From Paracoccus aminovorans (GTDB taxonomy: Bacteria; Pseudomonadota; Alphaproteobacteria; Rhodobacterales; Rhodobacteraceae), in NCBI RefSeq assembly GCF_001546115.1, contig NZ_KQ955208.1, positions 562,929 to 626,928 of the forward strand: a stretch of DNA of 64,000 nt, in the 5' to 3' direction. Made by a program: the position numbers and the translations under genes. Shown piece by piece: positions 47,098 through 56,489 of the stretch (positions are counted from its first letter, which is position 1; the number at the start of each line of letters is the position of its first letter). The notes beneath the pieces were generated by a model, which saw only the letters and a list, made by a program, of their open reading frames with translations, did no database searches and was not told the origin of the DNA.

Positions 47098-47958
47098 GCT
47101 CCAGACCCATTGATTTCAGGCCTTTCGCGTGATTCAGGCACCGGGAGGAGATCTGATCGATGAGCAACCTTTACTGGCTGAATGACACGCAGATGGATCG
47201 CTTGAAGCCGTTCTTCCCGAAGAGCCATGGCAAGCCCCGCGTCGATGATCGTCGCGTTCTGAGCGGTATAATATTCATCAATCGCAATGGCTTGAGGTGG
47301 TGCGATGCGCCCAAGGAATACGGCCCGGCCAAGACCCTCTATAACCGGTGGAAGCGTTGGAGCGACAACGGCGTCTTCGCCCGGATCATGGCCGGCCTGG
47401 CCGCCGAGAGCGCCGAGCACAAGACGATCATGATCGACGCGACCTACCTCAAGGCACACCGCACGGCGTCGAGCCTGTGCGTGAAAAAGGGGGGCGCGGG
47501 CGCCAGATCGGGCGCACCAAAGGCGGCATGAACACCAAGTTGCACGCCGTTGCGGATGCGAAGGGGCGACCGATCGGGTTCTTCATGTCGGCCGGGCAGG
47601 TCAGTGATTACACCGGCGCGGCGGCGCTGTTGGGCAGCCTGCCGAAAGCGGGTTGGCTGCTGACCGACAGGGGCTATGATGCCGATTGGTTCAGAGATTC
47701 GTTGAAAGACAAGGGGATAAAGGTCTGCATTCCGGGCCGGAAGTCTCGCAAGAAAGCGGTGAAATACGACAAGAGGCGCTACAAGCGGCGCAACCGCATC
47801 GAGGTCATGTTCGGGCGCCTGAAGGACTGGCGGCGTGTCGCCACCCGATACGACCGCTGCCCGGAAACCTTCTTCTCTGCGATCATGCTCGCCGCAACCG
47901 TCTTGTTCTGGCTATGATCCAGAACGAGGTGCCGTAACGGGGCCTGCGTCGCGACCCG
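47098..47958 (+). mobile_element. IS5-family (IS427-like) insertion sequence
   Basis: The element holds a transposase split over two frames, typical of the IS427 group of the IS5 family. It follows the aat stop codon and precedes the IS110-family element. Terminal repeats could not be identified, so the limits given are approximate. The right end may have been altered by the IS110 insertion. Confidence 0.7.
47160..47917 (+). CDS. IS5-family transposase with -1 frameshift
   Basis: Frame one (47160-47531) encodes the N-terminal DUF4096-type domain (MSNLYWLNDTQMDRLKPFFP, GLRWCDAPKEYGP) and the first catalytic aspartate (MIDATYLKAHR). Frame two, from about 47486 to 47917, continues GRQIGRTKGGMNTKLHAV, DRGYDADWFR and RRYKRRNRIEVMFGRLKDW, the rest of the DDE domain. 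The change is -1, at the slippery run AAAAAGGGGGG (47484-47494). Programmed frameshifting at such runs is known in this group, so the gene may be active. Confidence 0.85.
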
Positions 47959-47966
47959 CCCGTTAC
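47934..47966. repeat. hairpin at the presumed left end of the IS110-family element
   Basis: GTAACGGG (47934-47941) and CCCGTTAC (47959-47966) are perfect 8-bp inverted repeats around a 17-nt loop. The right arm is also the start of a 10-bp direct repeat found after the transposase gene. Confidence 0.45.
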
Positions 47967-47968
47967 CG

Positions 47969-49381
47969 TTGCAAGATTGAGGGCAAGCTGGCGCCATTCC
48001 CGTATCGGATCTACATGGAGGACTGCGGGATGAAGCTGTTTGTCGGGCTGGATGTGTCGCTGGAGAAGACCGCGATCTGCGTGATCAGCGAGCATGGGAA
48101 GATCGTGAAGGAGGCGCAGGTGGCCAGCGAGCCCAAAGCGCTGTCGTGCTGGATCTGCGACCAGGACGGCGCAATTGCCGCCGTCGGGCTTGAGGCTGGC
48201 CCCTTGTCGCAGTGGCTGCATCGCGGGTTGTCAGATGCGGGACTACCTGTCGTTCTAATGGAAACCAGACAGGTAAAAGGCGCCCTGAAGGCCATGCCGA
48301 TCAAGACGGACCGGCGGGATGCAGAGGGTATTGCACGTCTGATTCATCTTGGTTGGTTCCGACCCGTTCATTGCAAATCGGTGTCTGCACAGGAGGTTAG
48401 AGCGGTGCTCAGCGCTCGTAAGGCTGTGCAACAAGGGTTTATCACGCTGGAAATGTCACTGCGCGGGCTGCTGCGGAACTTCGGGCTCAAGGTTGGCACC
48501 ATATCCCGCGGCAGGTTCGAACAGCGTATCCGCGAACTGGCGGCGGGCAACCCGATGCTGGAAGCGGCAACCGAACCCATGCTTCGCGCGCGCGCGGCGC
48601 TGCGGCGAGAGCTGGCGGGTCTTGAACGCAATGTCCGTCAACTCTCCCAGGAAGATCCGGTCTGTCGTCGGCTGATGTCGATGCCCGGGATCGGCGCCGT
48701 CGTGGCGTTGACCTATCGATCCGCTGTCGATGATCCCGCCCGCTTCACATCCTCGAAGAAGGTCGGACCATGGGTCGGCCTGACGCCGTCTCGCAACCAG
48801 TCGGGCGAGCGCGACATCTCGGGCGGGATCACCAAGGCAGGCGACGTCAACCTTCGACGCGCGCTGTGCCAGGCCGCAACCGTCATGATGCATCGTGGAC
48901 GGGCGAGCTGGCTGCGAACCTGGGCGGCAAAACTTGCGCGCCGTCGGGGTGCCAAGCGCGCGATGGTTGCGCTGGCCCGCCGCATCGCCGTGATCCTGCA
49001 CCGGATGTGGAAGGATGACACCGACTTCCGTTTTGACATTCCCGTGCTTCATGCCGGCTGAAGACACAGATTCCAGACTGCTGCCCGCCTGATCGCGGGC
49101 CTTCGAGGTCCCCACGGGACGCGGTTCCGGTGATGCCGTGCTCAGGACTGATGCCGATCGTATCGAGCACGCCAATGAGATGGGCACATCGGAATTGCAT
49201 TGAACCAGCATCATGTTGGCAGCCACAGCGCTGACCACGGACCGAAGCATGCACCCGGGTCGATCTCAGGCGAAGGCTGCCGAACAGGGAAGCAGATCAC
49301 TTTCTCAAAGAACAAGACCGCGCGCTCCGGCGGCACATCCCGTATGCGCAAAACCGCTTGACTGGGACGACCCCGTTACCG
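47969..49381 (+). mobile_element. IS110-family insertion sequence, limits inferred
   Basis: CCCGTTACCG occurs at 47959-47968 and 49372-49381, bracketing one IS110-type transposase gene. The span of about 1.4 kb is a normal size for the family. Such elements lack classical terminal repeats and use a bridge/seek RNA encoded in a non-coding end. Here the longer non-coding flank (49062-49371) is downstream of the gene, which would fit the IS1111-like arrangement. The ends are a hypothesis. Confidence 0.5.
48030..49061 (+). CDS. IS110-family transposase
   Basis: The 343-residue protein has the N-terminal DEDD RuvC-like domain (LFVGLDVSLEKTAICVI with the first acid at D8, AVGLEAGPLSQWL, IKTDRRDAEGIARL) and the C-terminal Transposase_20 domain (LMSMPGIGAVVALTYRS, KKVGPWVGLTPSRNQSGERD) with its catalytic serine region. 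All blocks look intact. I chose the ATG at 48030. An in-frame ATG at 48015 would add five residues. Confidence 0.92.
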   Translation: MKLFVGLDVSLEKTAICVISEHGKIVKEAQVASEPKALSCWICDQDGAIAAVGLEAGPLSQWLHRGLSDAGLPVVLMETRQVKGALKAMPIKTDRRDAEGIARLIHLGWFRPVHCKSVSAQEVRAVLSARKAVQQGFITLEMSLRGLLRNFGLKVGTISRGRFEQRIRELAAGNPMLEAATEPMLRARAALRRELAGLERNVRQLSQEDPVCRRLMSMPGIGAVVALTYRSAVDDPARFTSSKKVGPWVGLTPSRNQSGERDISGGITKAGDVNLRRALCQAATVMMHRGRASWLRTWAAKLARRRGAKRAMVALARRIAVILHRMWKDDTDFRFDIPVLHAG

Positions 49382-49517
49382 AAGTCCTGAGCCTAGGCTG
49401 GTCCGGGCTGCATTCTGTCGACCAGGCCAGAGACCGGTCCGAAAGCAGCCTAGGCTGGGCTATCCCCTGCATCTATCCCCGGGTAGGCGGGCATTATCGC
49501 CGCGCCTGGCAGCCTGT
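49062..49517. other. non-coding stretch after the IS110 transposase
   Basis: No convincing gene is present. The first 310 nt may be the right end of the IS110-family element, including a bridge-RNA-type segment. Beyond 49381 the sequence belongs to the decayed element that follows. Confidence 0.5.
49390..49458. repeat. pair of AGCCTAGGCTGG direct repeats
   Basis: AGCCTAGGCTGG occurs at 49390-49401 and 49447-49458; its first ten bases are self-complementary. The copies bracket a 45-nt segment between the intact IS110-family element and the decayed transposase. They could be terminal or target-related sequences of the older element. Confidence 0.5.
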
Positions 49518-50200
49518 TTGATCCCGCGGTTAATGGTGCGACCTTTGCCAGAAATGGTGCGGCGACCGCAAGCTGCGCTCGCAAGGCTGAGCCGGAAGCT
49601 TGGGGATTCCGTGCAACGCGCACAGATCGAAGCCCGCCGCTCCCGAGGCACGCGCGCGAAGCCGGACCGGACGATACAGGGCTCGGGGCAGGCTTCATGC
49701 AATTCCGGCCATAAGCCGGGCGGCTATTGCCGCAGGGAAAGCTGCGGACCCGGCGCGCCCAGATCGTCGGCACGCGCAAGCGGCTTACAGCCCGGATCTG
49801 CGCCGCGAGAGACAAGGAGTCGTCGACGATCTCAAGAACCTGGCCGGCGCCCGAAAACCATGCCGGATCAGATCGGAGAGATCGAGCGCGGATCGAAAGT
49901 GCCGTCGCACGAGAGAACAATCTGGCGACAGGCCCGGCTGCAGCGTCCCATTCCCGGAATTGGCCCGGTTATGGGCAGCCTGATCGCCGAGATGCCCGAC
50001 TTCGGCCGGATGACCGCCGACGAAGCCGCAGCCATGACAAGCCGTGCCCTACCACCTGCGCGGCAAGCGACCGATTGGGGCGGCGAGCGCTGCGAGATGT
50101 TCTGTTCCAGGCAGCACCCGCCGCAGGCCGCAATCCGGCACTGAAGACACACCTCGAAGAAAGCGACAGGCCGCACCAGCTCATCATTGTTGCAGGCTGA
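49518..50200 (+). pseudogene. decayed IS110-family transposase
   Basis: Pieces of a Transposase_20 domain are spread over three frames. LQRPIPGIGPVMGSLIAEMP and DFGRMTADEAAAMT lie near 49940-50040, then APYHLRGKRPIG in another frame, REVLFQAAPAAGRNP-like sequence near 50090-50140, and KTHLEESDRPHQLIIVAG near 50142-50200. The upstream part reads RRPQAALARLSRKLGD. Several frameshifts separate these blocks and there is no start. It differs from the adjacent intact IS110 transposase and is an older insertion. Confidence 0.75.
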
Positions 50201-50269
50201 CACAATCGCAAATGCGGCCCTCGAGACGACCACGACATGGCGAACCAACCCGTCGATCAGATCCAGCTG

Positions 50270-50764
50270 CTAGGCCCGGTCGCAGGCCACCACCCAGACG
50301 TCATAGCGCGAATCGTCCAGCGCCGAGAGCGCCGGAGCCGAGGCGATCATCCAGCCGGAAAACACCTGCTTGTTGGCGCGCCGGTCGGTGATGGTCAGTT
50401 CGGCATAGGCGTCGGCGCTGGGATCGGCGGCCGGAAAGCGGCATTCCGCCAGGCTGACCTGCAGACGGCCGAATTCCACCGACTGGCCGTTGGCCAGTTC
50501 GAAGTCGCGGGTCTGGCCGGTGATCTTGTCGAGCCCGCGCAGCTGCGCCCCCTGGCCGCGCGCGGTCTCGGGGCCCTTGGCAGCCTCGGCGGCGCGCTGG
50601 CGCTCGGCGGCCGAGGGCTCGGCCGGCACCACTGCCTGCGGATCGTCGCTGAAGGCCGGGTCGACCATCAGCTGCTGGTCCTCGTCCGGCACCTCGTCCT
50701 GGGCCAGCGCCGGGCCTGCCGCCAGCAGCAGGCACAGGCAGGCGCGGGTCAGAAACTCGGTCAT
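50270..50764 (-). CDS. exported DUF2155 family protein
   Basis: The 164-residue protein has a Sec signal peptide (LTRACLCLLLAAGPALAQ), an acidic/Pro spacer, and a C-terminal DUF2155 domain (LRGLDKITGQTRDFEL, SVEFGRLQVSLAECRFP, FSGWMIASAPALSALDDSRYDVWVVAC). The two domain cysteines may form a disulphide. The function is unknown. The family is widespread in alphaproteobacteria beside mlaD and NDUFA12-like genes, as here. It overlaps mlaD by 4 nt. Confidence 0.85.
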   Translation of the reverse strand: MTEFLTRACLCLLLAAGPALAQDEVPDEDQQLMVDPAFSDDPQAVVPAEPSAAERQRAAEAAKGPETARGQGAQLRGLDKITGQTRDFELANGQSVEFGRLQVSLAECRFPAADPSADAYAELTITDRRANKQVFSGWMIASAPALSALDDSRYDVWVVACDRA

Positions 50765-51237
50765 TGGGCGCCCTCCTCGTCGGCCGCGCTTTGCGAATCC
50801 ACGAATTTCATCATCAGCGAGAGCAGGCTGACGGCGCCCTGCACGTCCTCGATCTCGTCGCCAGGCTGCAGGTTCTCGGCCGCGCCGCCGGGTTGCAGCT
50901 CGATATAGGCGCCGCCCAGCAGGCCGTCCGACTGGATCAGCGCCGCGCTGTCGGTGGGCAGCACGATCCGCTCGGGCAGCCGCAGCCGCGCCTCGGCGAA
51001 ATAGGTCTGCGGGTTCAGCTCGACTGCCGCCACCCGGCCGACCTTGACCCCCGCGACACGCACATCGGTGCCGACCTCGATCCCGTCCACGTTCGGAAAA
51101 GCCGCGCGCAGTTCATAGCCGCCACCCAGCTGGCCGCGCCATGCGCTGCCGCCGGCGGACCAGGCCAGAAAGCCGGCTGCGACGGCAAGGACCGCCGCGC
51201 CCACCCATAGCTCGGCCCGTTCGGCGGCGCTGGTCAC
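50761..51237 (-). CDS. mlaD: MlaD-like MCE protein (phospholipid transport)
   Basis: The 158-residue protein has an N-terminal membrane anchor (ELWVGAAVLAVAAGFLAWSA) and one MCE domain (YELRAAFPNVDGIEVGTDVRVAGVKVGRV, GLLGGAYIELQPGG). MlaD hexamers bind the MlaFE transporter and move phospholipids across the periplasm to keep the outer membrane asymmetric. The mlaE, mlaF and mlaC genes are not in this window. It is 4 nt downstream of the NDUFA12-like gene. Confidence 0.88.
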   Translation of the reverse strand: MTSAAERAELWVGAAVLAVAAGFLAWSAGGSAWRGQLGGGYELRAAFPNVDGIEVGTDVRVAGVKVGRVAAVELNPQTYFAEARLRLPERIVLPTDSAALIQSDGLLGGAYIELQPGGAAENLQPGDEIEDVQGAVSLLSLMMKFVDSQSAADEEGAQ

Positions 51238-51241
51238 CGGC

Positions 51242-51616
51242 TTACTCGGGCTGCCAGGCGTCGTAGTCGCGGCGCTGCGCCGGCTCGGCCCGATAGAGCG
51301 AACCCGCCGGGTGATAGGCGGCCGGCGTGCCGGTCATGTTCGGCTCATGCGGCTTTTCCCAAGGCTTGTGGCCCAGCGGCTCCTGCGTCGGCGGCTGCTT
51401 GTAGGTGTGATGCAGCCAGCCGTGCCATTCGGGCGAGACGCGGCTTGCCTCGGCCTCGCCATTGTAGATCACCCAGCGGCGCTTGCCGCCACCCGACTGG
51501 TAATAGACGTTGCCCTGATCATCCTGGCCGACCTTCTCGCCGTAGAGCCTGGTCCAGACCTGGGTGTTCAGGGTCTGGCTGTTCCACCAGGTCAGGATGC
51601 GAAGCAGAAGCGACAT
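51242..51616 (-). CDS. NDUFA12-like accessory subunit of complex I
   Basis: The 124-residue protein matches NDUFA12 (B17.2): [58 protein letters not shown] and a C-terminal [13 protein letters not shown]12 contacts the peripheral arm of complex I near NDUFS4. I chose ATG 51616 (MSLLLRIL). The frame is open further upstream, but that part is not conserved. It heads the unit NDUFA12-mlaD-DUF2155. Confidence 0.93.
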   Translation of the reverse strand: MSLLLRILTWWNSQTLNTQVWTRLYGEKVGQDDQGNVYYQSGGGKRRWVIYNGEAEASRVSPEWHGWLHHTYKQPPTQEPLGHKPWEKPHEPNMTGTPAAYHPAGSLYRAEPAQRRDYDAWQPE

Positions 51617-51890
51617 GGGTGCGAACCTCTTGAATTTGTCTGGCCGAGATATGGCGCAACTCGCCCGGAAGGTCCAGAGAAGTTGCGCCTGACGGTCCCG
51701 CCCCCGCCGGCGAAGACGGGCCGGAGCGGAATCAGACCCGAGAGTCGCGGCAGCCCAGCTGCACCGATCCAGTCGACCAATCCGAGGAACAGACGCCTGC
51801 CGCATGCCAGCGTCCATGCCTGTCCTGCGGGCTGCCAGCCAATCCAACCGGCAACGCCGGGCGAGATCACCGCGACACCGTCAGGCCGTC

Positions 51891-53156
<1,266 letters not shown>

Positions 53157-53314
53157 CGGTTCGATCCTCGTATTGCCTCGGAGGCCCGGCGTGACTGCCG
53201 GGCGACCGCCTGTTCGCGGACGGGACGAAGCGTGCCCCGCGCATTTCGGCATATGTTACGGGCGCCACCTGCCCGTCACAATCCCAAACCTCGGCGACTT
53301 GCCGAGATTTTATC

Positions 53315-53944
53315 CTATTTCTCGGGCGTGGCCTTGCCGCGCGGCTCCAGGATCTCGTCGATCAGGCCCCATTCCTTGGCCTCCTCGGGCGACATGAAGC
53401 GGTCGCGCTCCAGCGCCTCCTCGACCTCTTCCAGGGTGCGGCCGGTGTGCTGGACATAGATCTCGTTCAGGCGGCGCTTCAGCTTTTCCGTCTCGCGCGC
53501 ATGGATCAGGATGTCGGTCGCCTGGCCCTGGAAGCCGCCCGAGGGCTGGTGGACCATGATGCGCGAGTTCGGCAGCGAGAAGCGGTTGCCCGGCTGGCCG
53601 GCGCAAAGCAGCAGCGAACCCATCGAGGCCGCCTGCCCCACCACCAGCGTCGAGACGCGCGGCTTGATGTATTGCATGGTGTCATAGATCGACAGGCCCG
53701 CGGTCACCACGCCGCCGGGGCTGTTGATATACATGCTGATGTCCTTGGTCGGATTCTCCGCCTCGAGGAACAAGAGCTGCGCCGAGATCAGCGTCGCCAT
53801 GCCGTCATGCACCGGGCCGGACAGGAAGATGATCCGTTCCTTCAGCAGGCGCGAGAAGATGTCATAGGCGCGTTCGCCCCGGCTGGTCTGTTCGACGACC
53901 ATGGGGACGAGCGTGTTCATGTAGAATTCTGCCGGATCGTGCAT
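53315..53944 (-). CDS. clpP: ATP-dependent Clp protease proteolytic subunit
   Basis: The 209-residue serine protease has the catalytic triad in [11 protein letters not shown] (Ser), MVHQPSGG (His) and the Asp of [10 protein letters not shown]. It forms a double-heptamer chamber with ClpX or ClpA caps. I chose ATG 53944 ([16 protein letters not shown]) with AGGA upstream. The frame extends further but without similarity. It is divergent from pth across about 196 bp. Confidence 0.97.
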   Translation of the reverse strand: MHDPAEFYMNTLVPMVVEQTSRGERAYDIFSRLLKERIIFLSGPVHDGMATLISAQLLFLEAENPTKDISMYINSPGGVVTAGLSIYDTMQYIKPRVSTLVVGQAASMGSLLLCAGQPGNRFSLPNSRIMVHQPSGGFQGQATDILIHARETEKLKRRLNEIYVQHTGRTLEEVEEALERDRFMSPEEAKEWGLIDEILEPRGKATPEK

Positions 53945-54140
53945 GTCTTTTCCTGCTTTTGTCCCTGCCTGGCCTGCCCGTTTCGCGATTCGACCCGAAA
54001 GCGCGGTGGCGCCTCGTCGTCTCATAGACGCGAAAGGTTGACAGAGTCTTAGTAACGCCAGCCCGCGAGGACAAGAGAGCGATAAAATTTGCCCCTCGCC
54101 GCCCGCCCCGTTACTCTGGCGCCGAGCGACGGAGAAACGC

Positions 54141-54830
54141 ATGAAACTGATCGTGGGCCTGGGCAATCCCGGCCCGAAATACGCGCAAAACCGGCATAAC
54201 GTGGGCTTCATGGCGGTCGATCGCATCGCCGCGGACCACGGCTTTTCCCCTTGGCGCGCGCGCTTCCAGGGCGAGATCGCCGAGGGCCGCCTGGGCGATG
54301 AGCGCGTCACGCTGCTGAAACCCGCGACCTTCATGAACCTGTCGGGCCAGGCGGTGGGCGAGGCCATGCGCTATCTGAAGCTGACGCCGGCCGAGGTGAT
54401 CGTGCTGCATGACGAGCTGGACCTCGCGCCCGGCCGCGTGCGGGTCAAGACCGGCGGCGGCCATGCCGGCCACAACGGGCTGCGCTCGATCCACCAGCAT
54501 ATCGGCGAGGCTTACCGGCGGCTGCGCATCGGCATCGGCCACCCCGGCCACAAGGACCGGGTCGCGGGCTATGTGCTGTCGGATTTCGCCAAGGCCGAGC
54601 AGGAGGGGCTGGACGACCTCTTGCGCGGCATCTCGGACGGGGCGGCGGCGCTGGCTGCGGGCGACGACGCGCGGCTGATGAATGCGGTCGCGGCCCGCGT
54701 GGCCCCGGCGCGGAACAGCGGCACGCGGCAGGAAAAGCCGGCCGACCCGCCCGCGCCGAAGGCCCCGCCCGCCGCCGAACCGCAAAGCATGGCCGAGCGG
54801 CTGCGCGCGCTTGGCGACCGGTTCCGCTGA
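54141..54830 (+). CDS. pth: peptidyl-tRNA hydrolase
   Basis: Pth rescues tRNAs by cleaving peptidyl-tRNA dropped from ribosomes. The 229-residue protein has the family core [18 protein letters not shown] (with the catalytic His), [27 protein letters not shown] and [13 protein letters not shown], and a Pro/Ala-rich extension after about residue 190. The next gene starts at its last base (TGATG). Confidence 0.96.
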   Translation: MKLIVGLGNPGPKYAQNRHNVGFMAVDRIAADHGFSPWRARFQGEIAEGRLGDERVTLLKPATFMNLSGQAVGEAMRYLKLTPAEVIVLHDELDLAPGRVRVKTGGGHAGHNGLRSIHQHIGEAYRRLRIGIGHPGHKDRVAGYVLSDFAKAEQEGLDDLLRGISDGAAALAAGDDARLMNAVAARVAPARNSGTRQEKPADPPAPKAPPAAEPQSMAERLRALGDRFR

Positions 54831-55876
54831 TGGGCTGGCAGCAGGCCTTCGCCGATCAGACGCGCGCCTGCCGTGCCCTGGGCTCGGGCCTGACGGCGCG
54901 GGTCTGCGAATCCCTGACGCGGGCCATTGCAGCCGACCAGGGGCCGGTCGGGCGGCGGGTCAAATCCTGGCCGGGAGATCCGGCGGTCGGCGCGGATTCC
55001 CTGCCGCTGCGGCTGTGCGGTGCGCTGCATGCGCTGGTGCTTTCGGAACAGGCGCCGGATCTGGCGCGCGCCTATGCCATGGGCGGCGGGGTGGACCTGG
55101 ATAGGGTGATTGCCGATATCATTCAGCAGCATGACAGGCCTATCCTGGAATTCATCGAGCATGCGCCGCAGACGAATGAGGTCGGCCGCTCGGCGGTGCT
55201 GATCGCCGGCGCCTGGTTTCTGGGCCGGATGACGCAGCCCGCCGCTTTCGAGCTGCTGGAGCTGGGTGCCAGCGCCGGGCTGAACCTGAACTTTCCGCGC
55301 TACAGCCTTGCCGATGAAAAGGGATTCCAACCCACTCTTGCCGGTGAGCCCGCTTCGGCGCTGCGGCTGGCGCCGCTGTGGCGCGGGACGCCGCCGCAAC
55401 CGGCGGCGCTGGCGATCACCGGCGCGCAAGGCGTGGACCTGAACCCGCTCGACCCGCAGCGCGACGGGGCGCGGCTGATGGCCTATGTCTGGGCCGACCA
55501 GCGCGACCGGCTGGCGCGGCTGCGGGCGGCGCTCTCCATCGCCGCCGAGCATCCGCCGCATGTCGAGCGCGCCGATGCCGCCGACTGGCTGGAGACGCAG
55601 CTGGCCAGGCCGGCATCGCAGGGCCGGCTGGTCTATCACACCGTCGCCGCGCAGTATTTTCCACAATCTACCCGCGACCGGATCGAGGCGGCGCTGCAGG
55701 ACGCCGGCGCGCGCGCCGCGCCCGACACGCCGCTGGCGCATCTGTCGATGGAGGCGGATGGCGGCGACGGTGCCGCCCTGCGGCTGCGGCTCTGGGCCGG
55801 CGGCCTGCGGGAATGGGATCTGGGCCGGGCCGATTTTCACGGCCGCTGGCTCGACTGGCAGCCGAAGGAGATCTGA
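54830..55876 (+). CDS. DUF2332 family protein
   Basis: The 348-residue cytoplasmic protein belongs to DUF2332: FADQTRACRALGSGLTARVCESL at the start, TNEVGRSAVLIAGAWFL, and LLELGASAGLNLNFPRYSL, which resembles a Rossmann glycine loop. LVYHTVAAQYF lies near the end. A methyltransferase-like fold has been suggested by such motifs but no activity is known to me. It is translationally coupled to pth and followed 1 nt later by the DUF2237 gene. Confidence 0.8.
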   Translation: MGWQQAFADQTRACRALGSGLTARVCESLTRAIAADQGPVGRRVKSWPGDPAVGADSLPLRLCGALHALVLSEQAPDLARAYAMGGGVDLDRVIADIIQQHDRPILEFIEHAPQTNEVGRSAVLIAGAWFLGRMTQPAAFELLELGASAGLNLNFPRYSLADEKGFQPTLAGEPASALRLAPLWRGTPPQPAALAITGAQGVDLNPLDPQRDGARLMAYVWADQRDRLARLRAALSIAAEHPPHVERADAADWLETQLARPASQGRLVYHTVAAQYFPQSTRDRIEAALQDAGARAAPDTPLAHLSMEADGGDGAALRLRLWAGGLREWDLGRADFHGRWLDWQPKEI

Positions 55877-55877
55877 C

Positions 55878-56252
55878 ATGGACCCCGCGCTGAACGTCTT
55901 GGGCGGCAAGCTGGAAAGCTGTTCGACCGCGCCGATGACCGGCTTTTTCCGCGACGGCTGCTGCAACACCGGCCCCGAGGATACCGGGCGCCACACCGTC
56001 TGCGTCATCGTCACCGCCGAGTTTCTGGCGCTGTCGAAATACCTCGGCAACGACCTCAGCACGCCGCGGCCCGAGTTCCGCTTTCCGGGGCTGAAGCCCG
56101 GCGACCGCTGGTGCCTTTGCGCGGCGCGCTTCCTGCAAGCCGCGCAGGAATTCGCCGCGCCCGAGGTGGTGCTGGCGGCGACGCATGCCCGCACGCTGGA
56201 TATCGTGCCGCTGGCCCTGCTGCAGGCCCATGCCGCCGGGCGCGAGGGCTAG
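55878..56252 (+). CDS. DUF2237 family protein
   Basis: The 124-residue protein is a full-length DUF2237 member: NVLGGKLESCSTAPMTGFFRDGCCNTG, then DTGRHTVCVIVTAEFL, PGDRWCLCAARF and a C-terminal LVALEATH-like segment (VVLAATHARTLDIV). The several conserved cysteines suggest metal or redox chemistry. The function is unknown. It begins 1 nt after the DUF2332 stop. Confidence 0.85.
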   Translation: MDPALNVLGGKLESCSTAPMTGFFRDGCCNTGPEDTGRHTVCVIVTAEFLALSKYLGNDLSTPRPEFRFPGLKPGDRWCLCAARFLQAAQEFAAPEVVLAATHARTLDIVPLALLQAHAAGREG

Positions 56253-56289
56253 GCGGTGTAAAGCCAGATTCCGGGGCATCTGCGCTACC

Positions 56290-56459
56290 GATGAATTGCG
56301 GGCCCAGCGCGGGCGATCTGGCCGAGGCGCTCCAGGTCTCGCGCCAGACCGTCGATGCGCTGGAGCGGCACCGCTGCGACCCCGGCCTGCCGCTGGCCTT
56401 GCGGCTGGCGCAGCTCTTCGACTGCCGGATCGAGGACATCTTCCAGCCCCGAAACGACA
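56290..56459 (+). pseudogene. broken XRE/YozG-type helix-turn-helix regulator
   Basis: One frame reads DELRAQRG (56290-56313), the usual start of small Cro/C1 regulators. The next frame continues GDLAEALQVSRQTVDALERH and then CDPGLPLALRLAQLFDCRIEDIF, the remainder of that domain. The two parts are joined only by a frame change, and the expected WSQ-like residues are missing. There is no plausible start, and the open frame runs into antisense of the ureidoglycine aminohydrolase gene. An alternative is a gene starting at ATG 56291 with a shortened first helix. Confidence 0.55.
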
Positions 56460-56484
56460 CCGCCCCGGCTTTCGACCGGGGCGG
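56460..56484. terminator. hairpin between convergent genes
   Basis: CCGCCCCGG (56460-56468) and CCGGGGCGG (56476-56484) form a perfect 9-bp stem with a 7-nt loop, 5 nt beyond the ureidoglycine aminohydrolase stop codon. It likely ends that minus-strand operon and the HTH fragment's transcript. Confidence 0.65.
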
Positions 56485-56489
56485 GCGCC

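Noticed and set aside
49450..49920. Minus-strand open frame in the insertion-sequence nest
   Set aside because: It lies opposite recognisable Transposase_20 fragments and has no similarity of its own.
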